Of a DNA stretch of 64,000 nt, positions 19,211 to 28,532 are shown piece by piece. Every line of letters begins with the position of its first letter. Positions within the stretch are counted from its first letter, which is position 1. Position numbers and translations under genes: made by a program. The DNA is from Sediminibacterium roseum (lineage in GTDB: Bacteria; Bacteroidota; Bacteroidia; Chitinophagales; Chitinophagaceae). The notes below the pieces were generated by a model, which saw nothing but the letters and a program-made list of their open reading frames with translations, was not told the origin of the DNA and did no database searches. The stretch spans positions 602,113 through 666,112 of the forward strand of contig NZ_JAACJS010000012.1 of NCBI RefSeq assembly GCF_009939005.1, read 5' to 3'.

Positions 19211-19276
19211 AACAGTTTTGGGTTTTTATACTTGGTTTTATACAGGGGCTTTGGTTCTACTAGACAAACCGGCTCT

Positions 19277-19291
19277 GCAAAACATTGCAGC
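19277..19291 (-). promoter_or_regulatory. Shared SusC leader element, copy 1 (inverted repeat)
   Basis: The 15 bases GCAAAACATTGCAGC occur here and again at 24806-24820, 67 and 52 bases before the respective SusC starts. In this copy the context completes a perfect inverted repeat CTGCAA-AACA-TTGCAG (19275-19290). Sequence around it otherwise differs. This suggests an operator or promoter element common to both susC promoters. Confidence 0.6.
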
Positions 19292-19391
19292 TGTTTGCTA
19301 TTTTTATTTAAATTATTTTTCTCCTTAAAATAAAAAAATCAGACATACGCTGCTGGTGCATCATAAGCCTGTTATCCATCACTAAACAAAC

Positions 19392-19424
19392 AATTAACCG
19401 GGAGCATGATACTCCCGGTTAATT
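19392..19424 (-). terminator. Terminator after the second SusD gene
   Basis: A perfect 13-bp stem AATTAACCGGGAG / CTCCCGGTTAATT has a 7-base loop and T-rich sequence after it on the minus strand. It lies 15 bases beyond the SusD stop codon and separates the two Sus transcription units. Confidence 0.88.
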
Positions 19425-19439
19425 ACGTGTCTTATCCTA

Positions 19440-21272
19440 TTACCAACCCTTTGTCTGGGTAAGTTTAAATCCTTTGTCGGCATACTGCGTTATCTGCGCC
19501 TGCCCTACCGGCGCCAGGTACGAGCGGTCGGTGAATGCGTTCCTGTTGGCCACATTCTCGATCATCCAGTAACCCACCATATCCGATCCGTTGGTGCCGT
19601 TGTAGGTAACAACGGTGCCGTCTGCTTTCTTCACGCGTACTTTACCAACGTTGGCTGCGGTAAGGTAGCTTGGGATCTCTGCCTGAACATTTACCCATGG
19701 CCCGAGGAAATAATCCGGGTTGGTACTGAGATCCATGTTGGTGAGTTTTTTCCATCTCTTCAGGTCAAGCAGCCTTGTGTGTTCAAAGAAGAACTCCATC
19801 CTTCTTTCGCGGCGGATCTCCCAGAGCAATGCGGATACATCTGCATCTTTTGCAGGATCAACAGGCATTGCAGCGAGCAGCAACGGGCTTGTTTGTTTAA
19901 CGCCTTTGGCGATCGCTTCCGCATCCAGCGGGCGTTTGCGGATGGCGTTGATGGATTTGTCGATGTCTGACTGGCCAACAGCGGTCCCACCAAAATGTTC
20001 TGCCAGTTCTGCTTTTGCTTCGATCCAGTTCAACACCACTTCTGCCATACGCATTACAGGCGCATCGCTGGTATTGGTATTGCTTCCCCATTGCGCCGGG
20101 TATGGGCTGCCGATGAATTTGATCGCATCCCTTGAAGCAAATTTGTAAGAGTACAACAGACTTCCCGCTGTATTAAGCGGCCTGTCTATAAATGAGGCTT
20201 CAAAACGCGAATCCCTTGTTTTTACCAGGTCTGCTATAGAAAAGCTCGTTGCATTTGCCACCGTCGAATTCTGCCATGGCTTGCCATCGTTTGCAATAAA
20301 CGATTTGATCAGGACAAGATTCGCCGATGCACTTTGCGATTCTGTTCCGTTGCTGTATGAACCTACGGAGTGTGTAATGGTCAGCGCCGCATCATAGATC
20401 CTGTACATCAGAACTTCAGGATTTCCCACAAGGCTCTCTGATGAGAACAGTGATTTGAAATTGCTGGTAAACGTAAACTTGTTGCTGTTGATCACGATCT
20501 GTGCCGCTTCAACTGCGAACTCAAGGTATTTTTTTGCCCTGGTCTGGTCAAGGCCATGGTAGTATTCAAATGTTCCCTCAAACAACATGAAACGTGAAAT
20601 GAATGCCGCTGCGATGTACCGGTTCAGCACATTTACACCGTCGTTCTCCCTGATGTTGGCGAGTACATATTTGAAGTCATCGTATACTTTGTCCATCACC
20701 ACTCCCCTGTTGTCGCGGTCCTTGTACAGCGTAGCCATATCGGTGTTCTCAACAGTTTTGTCGAAGTAGGGCACATCGCCAAACACACTCACCAGGCGGC
20801 TGTATTCAAATCCCTTGAAGAATTTGGCAACGGCTGTCCAGTGTTTGTATGCTGCGTCCGTGATGTTGGGTTTGGCTTCGTTGTCGAGGCGGTCGAGCAA
20901 TACATTCGCTTTGCGCACCCATGAAAAGTTCCAGTCCGGACCCGCATAAGTGCTCAGCCATGCAGCGCCCTCGGCAGTGGTTCCCCTGGAAGTGGGTACA
21001 CTGCTTTCGAAATTACCCTGTGCATTTCTGCCGGTCAGGTCGTCACTGAATGTATATCCCGTTACAGGTGCATAGTCTGTACCGTAACCGGTATTGAACC
21101 CGTTAAAATACTGAGTGTAAAACGCATTCGCATACATGCGGATATCGTCTTCGTTTCTCCAGTAGTTGTTATCAGCATAGCTGGTCAACGGTGGCCTGTC
21201 GAGCACATCCTTTTTACAGGAGAAAAGAAATACACAGGCTAAAAAGCTACAGATATATTTAAGATGTTTCAT
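19440..21272 (-). CDS. SusD/RagB-like outer-membrane lipoprotein
   Basis: A 610-residue RagB/SusD protein of the classical type, with lipoprotein signal MKHLKYICSFLACVFLFSC (Cys19). Visible family features are DRPPLTSYADNNYWRNEDDIRMYANAFY at the N-terminus (in two parts), the FKGFEYSRLVSVFGDVPYF motif, RMAEVVLNWIEAKAEL, and a C-terminal LLWEIRRERRMEFFFEH/RLLDLKRW stretch that defines SusD proteins. It follows its SusC by 11 bases and is followed by a strong terminator. It differs in subfamily from the neighbouring SusD-like 2 protein, so the two Sus pairs of this block are not a simple tandem duplication. Confidence 0.95.
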   Translation of the reverse strand: MKHLKYICSFLACVFLFSCKKDVLDRPPLTSYADNNYWRNEDDIRMYANAFYTQYFNGFNTGYGTDYAPVTGYTFSDDLTGRNAQGNFESSVPTSRGTTAEGAAWLSTYAGPDWNFSWVRKANVLLDRLDNEAKPNITDAAYKHWTAVAKFFKGFEYSRLVSVFGDVPYFDKTVENTDMATLYKDRDNRGVVMDKVYDDFKYVLANIRENDGVNVLNRYIAAAFISRFMLFEGTFEYYHGLDQTRAKKYLEFAVEAAQIVINSNKFTFTSNFKSLFSSESLVGNPEVLMYRIYDAALTITHSVGSYSNGTESQSASANLVLIKSFIANDGKPWQNSTVANATSFSIADLVKTRDSRFEASFIDRPLNTAGSLLYSYKFASRDAIKFIGSPYPAQWGSNTNTSDAPVMRMAEVVLNWIEAKAELAEHFGGTAVGQSDIDKSINAIRKRPLDAEAIAKGVKQTSPLLLAAMPVDPAKDADVSALLWEIRRERRMEFFFEHTRLLDLKRWKKLTNMDLSTNPDYFLGPWVNVQAEIPSYLTAANVGKVRVKKADGTVVTYNGTNGSDMVGYWMIENVANRNAFTDRSYLAPVGQAQITQYADKGFKLTQTKGW

Positions 21273-21283
21273 ATTGATCGTTT

Positions 21284-24200
21284 TTAAAAGTTAACTTGAA
21301 GGCCTACTGAGAAACTTTTGAATCCAGGAACCCCCATGCCTGTGCGGCCGGCATTGTAGTTTGTGCTCCACATTGAATACCCGCTGATGGTTTCAGGATC
21401 AATCGGAAGTCCGCCGAGATGATCCCATGTAACGAAGTTTTCCAATGATACATACAACCTTGCCGAGCTAACCACTTTTAATGTGCGCAGTGCTGATGGC
21501 GACAATGAATAACCTACGGTGAGGTTTTTCAGTCGCAGGTAAGCCATGTTCAGGAGGTAACGATCCTGTACCTGCATATTGTTGATCACGCTGCTGGTTC
21601 CGTTGTTGTATGCCGCCGGGTAGAAGGCCGTGGTGTTGGTTGGCGTCCAATAGTTACCGGCAATTGCCTGTGGCATTGCGCCATCGCCCACGTTGTATCC
21701 CGGTACGGCGAGCATGCCTTCGCCCCAGATCTTGCGGCTGCCTACTCCCTGGAGAAACACGCTTACATCGAATCCTTTGTAATCGGCTCCCAGACGAACA
21801 CCATATTCATAACGTGGGTTCGAGTTACCGATCACTTCAAGGTCTCCATGGTTGGCCAGTGTTCCTGCGCCGTTGCTGATCTCACCGTCGCCGTTTACAT
21901 CTATGAACTTAACGTCGCCCGGGCCAAACCTGAAGGTTGAGCTGTTTTGCAGGAAGGGTTGATACACCGGTTTTTTACCACCCGTGCTTTTTAATTTATA
22001 GGCCTGCTTTCCGGCAGCGAGTGCGCTTTCAGCGGCTGTGAGCGTGATCAGGATTGGTTTGCCTGCAGCATCCAGTTCAAAATCATCCATCTGGTAGAGC
22101 CTGTCTGTACGGTATCCCCAGATCTCTCCAACCAGTTTGCCGTTGTAGTTGCCGGTAACAGATGTTCCCGAACCAACTGCATTGAGGTAGCTCTTTGAAT
22201 CTGATATGTTACCGCGTGCAAAAATATGGAGGCCGTTCTTGAACGTGTGGTTGAAATCAATGGTGAGTTCCCAACCGTTTGTTTCCAGCTGACCGTAGTT
22301 GCCGAGCGGCGCGCCTGCCCCGAGGGTAACAGGTATGCCTTCCTGGCCAACGATCATGTTATTGGTATTTCTCTGGTACAGGTCGAATGAGAAATTCAGT
22401 TTGTTTTTCAATACCGCCAGGTCAACACCAATGTTCTTGGTAACGATGTCCTGCCACCTGATGTCAGACGATAAGATAGAAGGCGTTCCCACCTGGTTGT
22501 ACCTTGCTCCGTTGCCGATCCAGGTCGACTGGCTTCCCACGAGGCTGGAGATGTACAAACCGCTTGGGATGGTCTGGTCACCGATAGAACCCCATGATCC
22601 CCTCAGTTTAAGAGAGCTCACAACAGGTTTTGCGAATTGCATGAAGTTTTCTTCGGTTACCACCCATCCTGCAGAAACAGAAGGGAACCATCTCCACCAC
22701 AGTCTTTCAGGGAACTTGGAAGAACCATCGTAACGGATGTTTGCCTCAACCAGGTATTTGTTCCTGAATGCGTAGTTGATGCGTCCGAAATAGCCCAGCT
22801 GCGCTTCCCAGAATTTAGATCCTGAAAGCGTTGGGGTGCCTGTTCCGAATGCGAACTGCGGGTTGGTTATGTTAGACAATGCCGTGATCTGTGAAGTTTG
22901 TGCTTCGGTGGTTGCCGCAACACGGTTCAGACCCGCTATGAATTTGAATGCATGGTCCTCGTTCAGGTTCAGCGTATACGTTGTAAATGCATTGATCGTA
23001 TGGCTGAAGAAGTTGGTTACCGTACGTGCGAAGTGATCCGGTGAAGAACCGATGCCGGTGTAGGTTGATTTTGCCAGGTCGTAAGCAGGCATCGCGCCAA
23101 CGGCCGTACTGCTTACCACTGCGCCGGTAGAATCTACGTAGATCGGGTTGCCGGCAGCATCTGTTCTTGCCACTGCAGCAGACCATGAATCCCTTGCCGT
23201 AAACCTTGTACCGGGCCTTGTCCAGAATTCATCCTGTAAAGAATAAGTATAATCGAAATCCACTTTCCAGTTTTTGGCGAGGGTTGCGGTTGCACCTAAA
23301 TTATAGTTGGAATAGTTCTGCAAAATGCTTCCGGTGTTGGCGGATTGCATTTCGCTCCATGGGCTGCGTATCGGGTCGCCGTTCTCATCGTTGCCAAACG
23401 GATACAATGAGCTCCACCTGTACATGTAATACCATGGATCAGCATTTCCCGCTGCGGTAACATAAGGATACTGTTTGTTTCTCCTCGAATACATTCCGCC
23501 TGCGCGGATGGTGAGGTATTTGTTGATCTCGCTCGAAATACGAAGCGATACATTGTAGCGCGAAAAATCGTCTTTTTTCGCCGGCTTGGTCATACCCGCC
23601 TGCTGCAGCAAGCCAAGGCCAATGTTGTACGATGTTTTGCCCTGGGTAAAGCCTACTGAAAGATTGTGTTGTTGCGTGGGCGCCCATTCTTTGATCATCA
23701 GGTCGTATGGATCATAGGTTCTCACACCCATTTTCACGCCGTTCTGCACGTACCAGTCCCTTCCGTAAACAGTAGGGTCATTCGGCCCAACCGTGCTTCC
23801 GTATTTGGCTTTCCATTCGTAGGCCTTCAACATACTTTTGCGGTCTGTTAAGTAAAATGCGCCACCTGGTGTGGTAACGCCGATCCTTTCCTGCGCGTCG
23901 ATATAATATTTGAGTGCATCTACATCCCCCATCTGGAGGTCCTTCCAAACGTTCTGCCATGAAAAGTTGTTGGTGTAGCCAACCTGTGGCTTATCGCCCG
24001 TTGCACCTTTTTTCGTTGTGATCAATATCACACCAAATGCACCTTTCGAACCATAAATGGAAGCCGAAGCGGCGTCTTTTAATATGGTGATGGAAGCGAT
24101 GTCGTTCGGATTCACTACCTGTATGCTTGGTATTTCAACGTTGTCCAATAATATCAAAGGAGAACTGCCCCCGTTGAGAGAACCCAGTTGACCCCTGATC

Positions 24201-24754
24201 TTGATGATAGGGTCAGATCCCACCTCTCCGCTCGGAACGGTGATGCTGAGGCCGGTTGCTGCACCCTGCAATCCCCTTCCCACATCGGCAACGGGCCTGT
24301 TCTGTAATGTTTTGGCATCGATGGTAGATACGGCGCCGGTAAGGTTACCCCTCCGTTGCGTTCCATACCCTACCACTACCACGTCCTGTAAGGCAGTTTG
24401 TGAAGAAACCATTTTAACGGACAATACATTGCTGCTTCCAACAACGATCTCCTGGTCTGCAAAACCCACATAGGTAAACTGGAGTGTCTGCCCCTGGCTG
24501 GCCGCAATGCTGAATTTACCATCTGCATCGGTTTGGGTGGCCCTGTTGGTTCCTTTAACCTTGACAGTGGCGCCAGCAACCGACGCACCACCATCCGCAG
24601 TAACAACCCCGGTAATGGTTTTGTCTTGCGCGTGTAAGGCCGGGGGAAGAAGCAGGGCGAAAAGCAGGCAACTGAGCAGGAGCTTCAGCGCGTTTCTCAT
24701 TGTGGTTGTTTTTGTAAACACAACCGCTGTGTTCTGGAAAACATGTTTTCTCAT
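21284..24754 (-). CDS. SusC/RagA-type TonB-dependent outer-membrane receptor
   Basis: An about 1156-residue receptor. The start at 24754 (MRKHVFQNTAV) is chosen because the bases around it match the initiation region of the other SusC (AAAACTGTTATGAGAAAA); an inner ATG at 24700 (MRNALKLLLSCLLFALLL) starts the signal peptide proper and is the main alternative. It has a carboxypeptidase-regulatory domain (KTITGVVTADGG...), the TALQDVVVVGYGTQRRGNLTGAV box, the SusC signature SPLILLDNVEIPSIQ, and a barrel ending VGLQVNF. With the SusD downstream it forms a TonB-powered importer. A DeoR-type regulator lies upstream on the same strand. Confidence 0.94.
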   Translation of the reverse strand: MRKHVFQNTAVVFTKTTTMRNALKLLLSCLLFALLLPPALHAQDKTITGVVTADGGASVAGATVKVKGTNRATQTDADGKFSIAASQGQTLQFTYVGFADQEIVVGSSNVLSVKMVSSQTALQDVVVVGYGTQRRGNLTGAVSTIDAKTLQNRPVADVGRGLQGAATGLSITVPSGEVGSDPIIKIRGQLGSLNGGSSPLILLDNVEIPSIQVVNPNDIASITILKDAASASIYGSKGAFGVILITTKKGATGDKPQVGYTNNFSWQNVWKDLQMGDVDALKYYIDAQERIGVTTPGGAFYLTDRKSMLKAYEWKAKYGSTVGPNDPTVYGRDWYVQNGVKMGVRTYDPYDLMIKEWAPTQQHNLSVGFTQGKTSYNIGLGLLQQAGMTKPAKKDDFSRYNVSLRISSEINKYLTIRAGGMYSRRNKQYPYVTAAGNADPWYYMYRWSSLYPFGNDENGDPIRSPWSEMQSANTGSILQNYSNYNLGATATLAKNWKVDFDYTYSLQDEFWTRPGTRFTARDSWSAAVARTDAAGNPIYVDSTGAVVSSTAVGAMPAYDLAKSTYTGIGSSPDHFARTVTNFFSHTINAFTTYTLNLNEDHAFKFIAGLNRVAATTEAQTSQITALSNITNPQFAFGTGTPTLSGSKFWEAQLGYFGRINYAFRNKYLVEANIRYDGSSKFPERLWWRWFPSVSAGWVVTEENFMQFAKPVVSSLKLRGSWGSIGDQTIPSGLYISSLVGSQSTWIGNGARYNQVGTPSILSSDIRWQDIVTKNIGVDLAVLKNKLNFSFDLYQRNTNNMIVGQEGIPVTLGAGAPLGNYGQLETNGWELTIDFNHTFKNGLHIFARGNISDSKSYLNAVGSGTSVTGNYNGKLVGEIWGYRTDRLYQMDDFELDAAGKPILITLTAAESALAAGKQAYKLKSTGGKKPVYQPFLQNSSTFRFGPGDVKFIDVNGDGEISNGAGTLANHGDLEVIGNSNPRYEYGVRLGADYKGFDVSVFLQGVGSRKIWGEGMLAVPGYNVGDGAMPQAIAGNYWTPTNTTAFYPAAYNNGTSSVINNMQVQDRYLLNMAYLRLKNLTVGYSLSPSALRTLKVVSSARLYVSLENFVTWDHLGGLPIDPETISGYSMWSTNYNAGRTGMGVPGFKSFSVGLQVNF

Positions 24755-25160
24755 AACAGTTTTTTTTGTTTTCAATAGGCGTTTAGTGTGCAATCCAGGT
24801 AAACCGCAAAACATTGCAGCAACAGGCATTTTATTTTACGCAAAAAGCTGCAAAAACAAATGACCCTAAAATGACACAAGTTTCTAAAGCAATGTTAAAA
24901 TTTCCCTTCCATATTAGCGAATTTATTTTTCACCATTTTTTTCCACGCCTGTTTTGACCGATTTAATAATAATTTAAAACCCGCAGAAAGACGCAGTTTT
25001 TTTGGGTATGGGACATGGGACTACACCTCGGCCAACGGCCCAGTATTATACAATGAGAAACAAAAGGAAGCAAAACGAAAGCAGGCTGATCCGGGCATTT
25101 TGAACCGGAAGGAGCCTGTTTGGATAGCCGCTTGACGAACGGACAGAGAAAAGCCTGTGA
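24755..25160. other. Intergenic region between the DeoR-type regulator and susC
   Basis: About 400 bases without a credible gene. The half next to susC is A/T-rich and holds the shared element at 24806-24820, so it should contain the susC promoter, although I cannot place a clean TTG/TAnnTTTG pair. The half next to the regulator (about 25010-25160) has a more balanced composition, without obvious hairpin or open frame. Confidence 0.6.
24806..24820 (-). promoter_or_regulatory. Shared SusC leader element, copy 2
   Basis: The same 15 bases GCAAAACATTGCAGC as at 19277-19291, here 52 bases before the susC start at 24754. The left arm of the inverted repeat is CCGCAA instead of CTGCAA, so one position is mismatched. 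Confidence 0.6.
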
Positions 25161-25907
25161 TTACAACACCACGATCCCTTTCTCCTTATACGGCGTTAGG
25201 ATCGGTTCATCAGGCTCCAGTTCCGTTATGAGCATATCTATATCTTCCGGGCGGCAAACCTGTAAACGCTGGATGGTATTGAGTTTTTCGGAAATGGCAA
25301 GGGATACGTTCTTGGTGGCACATTTGATCATCGCCTTTTTTACCTCGATGATCTCCCATTCAAGATCGGTAATGCCAAAATTGGCATCGATGCTGTTGGT
25401 TCCAAGAAAACAGAGATCGGCCTTGATGGTGCTGAGCCGCTGGATCACTTCGGCGCCTACCGACATCTGCGCATTCTTAGAGAGTTTATTGCCCACAAAG
25501 ATCACTTCGCAGGTGGGGTGCTCCAGCAGCTCCAGCGCTATGGGAACGCTCACGGTTATAAAGGTCGCATTCAGATCGGGCGGTAAAGATTTTACCAGCT
25601 GGCGGATCGTGGTTCCCCCGGAAAGCAGTACCATCATTCCATCCTGTATCAGCTGGATGGCCTTGTAGGCAATGCTTTTTTTCTCCGGGAGTGAATAGAT
25701 CGAATGGCTCTCGAGCGTAAAATGGAACGAGCGCGACAATGCGCCGCCATGCACCTTGATCAGCTTGCCTTCTTCAGCCAGCTCCTGCAGGTCGCGCCGA
25801 ACCGTATCTTCCGACACATCGAGCTGCACGCTGAGGTCTGACGACAACACTTTGTTATGCACATTGATCTGCTGGATGATGTAGGCCTGGCGTTCTTTCT
25901 TAAGCAT
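25161..25907 (-). CDS. DeoR/GlpR-family transcriptional regulator
   Basis: A 248-residue regulator. Residues about 1-57 are the DeoR helix-turn-helix with the family signature SSDLSVQLDVSEDTVRRDLQEL, followed by KVHGGAL. The rest is the sugar-phosphate-sensing domain (isomerase-like fold) with MVLLSGGTTIRQLVKSLP and FLGTNSIDANFGIT motifs. DeoR proteins respond to phosphorylated sugars and usually repress catabolic genes. It stands directly upstream of, and in the same direction as, two SusC/SusD pairs, and is therefore a candidate controller of them. The shared inverted repeat before both SusC genes is a possible binding site. That link is inference. Confidence 0.92.
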   Translation of the reverse strand: MLKKERQAYIIQQINVHNKVLSSDLSVQLDVSEDTVRRDLQELAEEGKLIKVHGGALSRSFHFTLESHSIYSLPEKKSIAYKAIQLIQDGMMVLLSGGTTIRQLVKSLPPDLNATFITVSVPIALELLEHPTCEVIFVGNKLSKNAQMSVGAEVIQRLSTIKADLCFLGTNSIDANFGITDLEWEIIEVKKAMIKCATKNVSLAISEKLNTIQRLQVCRPEDIDMLITELEPDEPILTPYKEKGIVVL

Positions 25908-26031
25908 AGAATAAATGTAGGGAATTTTTAGATGTTAGCTGCCGGCTTTGGGCTATTAGCTTTTTTGTTCCAGATAGAACCCGATACGCTAACTTCGTAC
26001 GCCTGAAAAAAACAGGAGCCGGCCATCTCTC

Positions 26032-27966
26032 ATGATCACCCAAAACACCATCCAGCAGATCACCAACCGCATCGACATCATCGATGTTGTGGGCGAGTTT
26101 GTGAAGCTGAAGAAGCGGGGAACGAATTACCTGGGTGTGTGCCCCTTTCACAACGAGAAGACGCCCTCGTTTACCGTTTCACCGGTAAAGGAGATCTATA
26201 AATGTTTTGGTTGTGGCAAAAGCGGCAATACCATCACGTTCCTGATGGAGCACGAGAAGTTCAATTATGTTGAGGCCCTTCGCTGGCTCGCTGCGCGTTA
26301 CAACATCGAGGTAGAAGAAACGGAAACCAGCCCGGAGCAGAAAGCGATCATTCAAACGGCAGACAGTTTATACATCATCAATAATTTTGCAAAGAATTTC
26401 TTTACCAATGCATTGATGAATACAGACGACGGGCGCGCCATCGCGCTCTCCTACCTGAAAGAACGCGGCTTCCGGGACGACTTCATTGAAAAGTTCCAGA
26501 TCGGGTACAATCCGGATGCGCGCGACCAGTTAACGAAGGCGCTGATCGCAAACCAGTTCAACAAAGAGCTGCTTCCCAAAACCGGCCTGGTATCGGTGCG
26601 CAACGGGGATGAGCTGGTTGACAATTACCGCGGCCGCATCATCTTCCCTATTCACAACAACACGGGAAAGATCATCGGTTTTGGCGCGCGCGTGATCGGC
26701 AAAAGTGATCGCGGCCCGAAATACATCAATACGCCGGAAAACGAGATCTATGTAAAAAGCAAGATTCTCTACGGCGCTTACCAGGCACGCACGGCCATCG
26801 ACAAAGCAGATGAATGTTTATTGGTAGAGGGTTATACCGATGTGGTGAGCCTTCACCAGGCAGGGATCGAAAATGTGGTGGCAAGCGGCGGTACCTCCTT
26901 AACAACGGATCAACTGCGGCTGATCAAAAAATACACGAACAACCTGACCATCATTTACGATGGCGACAATGCAGGCGTAAAAGCTGCTTTGCGCGGCCTC
27001 GATATGGCGCTGGAAGAAAGCCTGAACGTGCGGCTCGTATTGATCCCCGACAACGAGGATCCCGACAGCTATGTAAACAAAGTGGGTGCAAAAGCATTCA
27101 ACGAATTTGTTGCCGCATCGAAAAAAGACTTCATCATCTTCCAGCTCGAAGTGATGCTGCAGGAAGCAGGGAACGATGTGAACAAAAAAAGCACGGTTGT
27201 AAACCAGGTTGCCGAAACATTAAGCAGGATCAACAAAGCGGAGGATTTTACCAAGCAACAGGATTACATACGCCAGTGCGCGGCATTGCTGAAGATAGAT
27301 GAGACGGGGCTCACCAATCTTGTAAACAAGTACAAGCGCGACAAGATCATCAAGGAAGAAAAAAAGATCTCGCAGGATGAGGCCAACCAGCTCATGCAGG
27401 AGCAGGCACAGCAGCCGGAAGATGTGCTGGACGATACACAACTTCTTTTTCACCAGGACGAGGCCCACGAACGAAACATATTGCGTGTGCTGATGGAATA
27501 CGGCCTCCGCCCCTGGGATGAAACTCGCAGCATGGCCGATTATATTTTTGAGGAACTGGAACAGTTTCACTTCGATAACCCCAGCAATGAAAAACTGTTT
27601 GAAGAATACAAGGCATGGTATGTACGCGGACTCGAGCCCACTACCAAAACAATGCTTTACCACGACGATGAAACGATCCGCAACCTCGTTGTCAACATCA
27701 GTGTAAACCCGTTTGAGCTCAGCCAGAAATGGGACGAGGTGATGGAAAGCATGAACATCGTAAACCGCGACACCAGTCACCAGGATGTTTTGCTCAGCGT
27801 AAACTATTACAAACTGCGCAAAGTGAAAAAGATGATCGAAGAGAACCAGCGCGATATCGAGAACGCCTCTTACGAAGAGTTCAAATTACTGCATGAAGTG
27901 CACCGCCACCTGAAAGAAGTGGAACGGGAACTGACAAAGCAATTGGGGACGGTGATCCTCAAGTAG
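26032..27966 (+). CDS. dnaG: DNA primase
   Basis: A 644-residue primase that makes RNA primers for replication. The N-terminal zinc ribbon is complete (C37, H40, C58, C61, in VCPFHNEKTPSF and YKCFGCGKSG). The TOPRIM core follows with EGYTDVVSLHQAG (from about residue 264), SGGTSLT, and the metal-binding DGDNAG (about 309). The C-terminal part (about 430-644) is a helical region expected to contact the replicative helicase DnaB. The ATG at 26032 begins the conserved MITQNTIQQITNRIDIIDVVG. It is not in the rpsU-dnaG-rpoD arrangement of proteobacteria; its neighbours are a DeoR regulator and a CYTH gene. Confidence 0.97.
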   Translation: MITQNTIQQITNRIDIIDVVGEFVKLKKRGTNYLGVCPFHNEKTPSFTVSPVKEIYKCFGCGKSGNTITFLMEHEKFNYVEALRWLAARYNIEVEETETSPEQKAIIQTADSLYIINNFAKNFFTNALMNTDDGRAIALSYLKERGFRDDFIEKFQIGYNPDARDQLTKALIANQFNKELLPKTGLVSVRNGDELVDNYRGRIIFPIHNNTGKIIGFGARVIGKSDRGPKYINTPENEIYVKSKILYGAYQARTAIDKADECLLVEGYTDVVSLHQAGIENVVASGGTSLTTDQLRLIKKYTNNLTIIYDGDNAGVKAALRGLDMALEESLNVRLVLIPDNEDPDSYVNKVGAKAFNEFVAASKKDFIIFQLEVMLQEAGNDVNKKSTVVNQVAETLSRINKAEDFTKQQDYIRQCAALLKIDETGLTNLVNKYKRDKIIKEEKKISQDEANQLMQEQAQQPEDVLDDTQLLFHQDEAHERNILRVLMEYGLRPWDETRSMADYIFEELEQFHFDNPSNEKLFEEYKAWYVRGLEPTTKTMLYHDDETIRNLVVNISVNPFELSQKWDEVMESMNIVNRDTSHQDVLLSVNYYKLRKVKKMIEENQRDIENASYEEFKLLHEVHRHLKEVERELTKQLGTVILK

Positions 27967-27998
27967 CGGACAGATCTACCTCTTATTAACCGGGCCTT

Positions 27999-28532
27999 TT
28001 AACTTTTCTGCGATTGCTTCGCCAGGATCATATCGCTGTAACTGTGGTGAATGAGGTCTTCACCGGCAATCTCAAACGCATTCATGTAAAAATCGCACTG
28101 CGCTTTCAAATCATCGATCGTTTTCGATGGGTCTGCCAGGTTCCCTGCTTCTATTTCTACAAATGATCCAAGGCCGGGAACTTCATCCAGGTGGAACTTA
28201 ACATTGTCGATGTAAAAGATCTTCCGGTACTTGTCTACCACAACTTTCACACCCAGTGCTTTTTCCAGTAGTTTTTCGGTTGCGGCGCCGTCGCTCATTT
28301 TGCTGAGGTAGAAATCGGATTGTTTGGGGCCTTCCTGGTCGGGGCGGTTGTAGTAAATGAGTGTTTGTTCGATGTTGCCCTGCCTGAGTTTGAGGCGGCC
28401 GGACGGCACATGGAAGTAGGTGTCTTTCTGGTGATCGAGCCCAACGAAACGGGCCTGTTTAGAAAGCAAAAATGCTTCCACTTTTTCTGGGTGAAAGCAT
28501 TTTGCTTTTATTTCGATATTGATATGGCTCAT
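27999..28532 (-). CDS. CYTH-domain protein (class IV adenylate cyclase-like)
   Basis: A 177-residue CYTH domain, the beta-tunnel fold shared by class IV adenylate cyclases and thiamine-triphosphatases. Seen are the N-terminal NIEIKAKC signature, the DTYFHVPSGRLKLRQG strand pair, and the later VDKYRKIFYIDNVKFHLDEVPGLGSFVEIE (in two halves) that line the tunnel with charged residues and bind triphosphates through Mg2+. Whether it makes cAMP or cleaves triphosphates cannot be told from sequence. Its ATG overlaps the stop of the YdeI-like gene by one base, so the two are translationally coupled. Confidence 0.88.
   Translation of the reverse strand: MSHINIEIKAKCFHPEKVEAFLLSKQARFVGLDHQKDTYFHVPSGRLKLRQGNIEQTLIYYNRPDQEGPKQSDFYLSKMSDGAATEKLLEKALGVKVVVDKYRKIFYIDNVKFHLDEVPGLGSFVEIEAGNLADPSKTIDDLKAQCDFYMNAFEIAGEDLIHHSYSDMILAKQSQKS

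Noticed and set aside
13667..24754. The two Sus pairs as a recent tandem duplication
   Set aside because: The SusD proteins belong to different subfamilies and the SusC proteins differ along their length; only short leader elements are shared.
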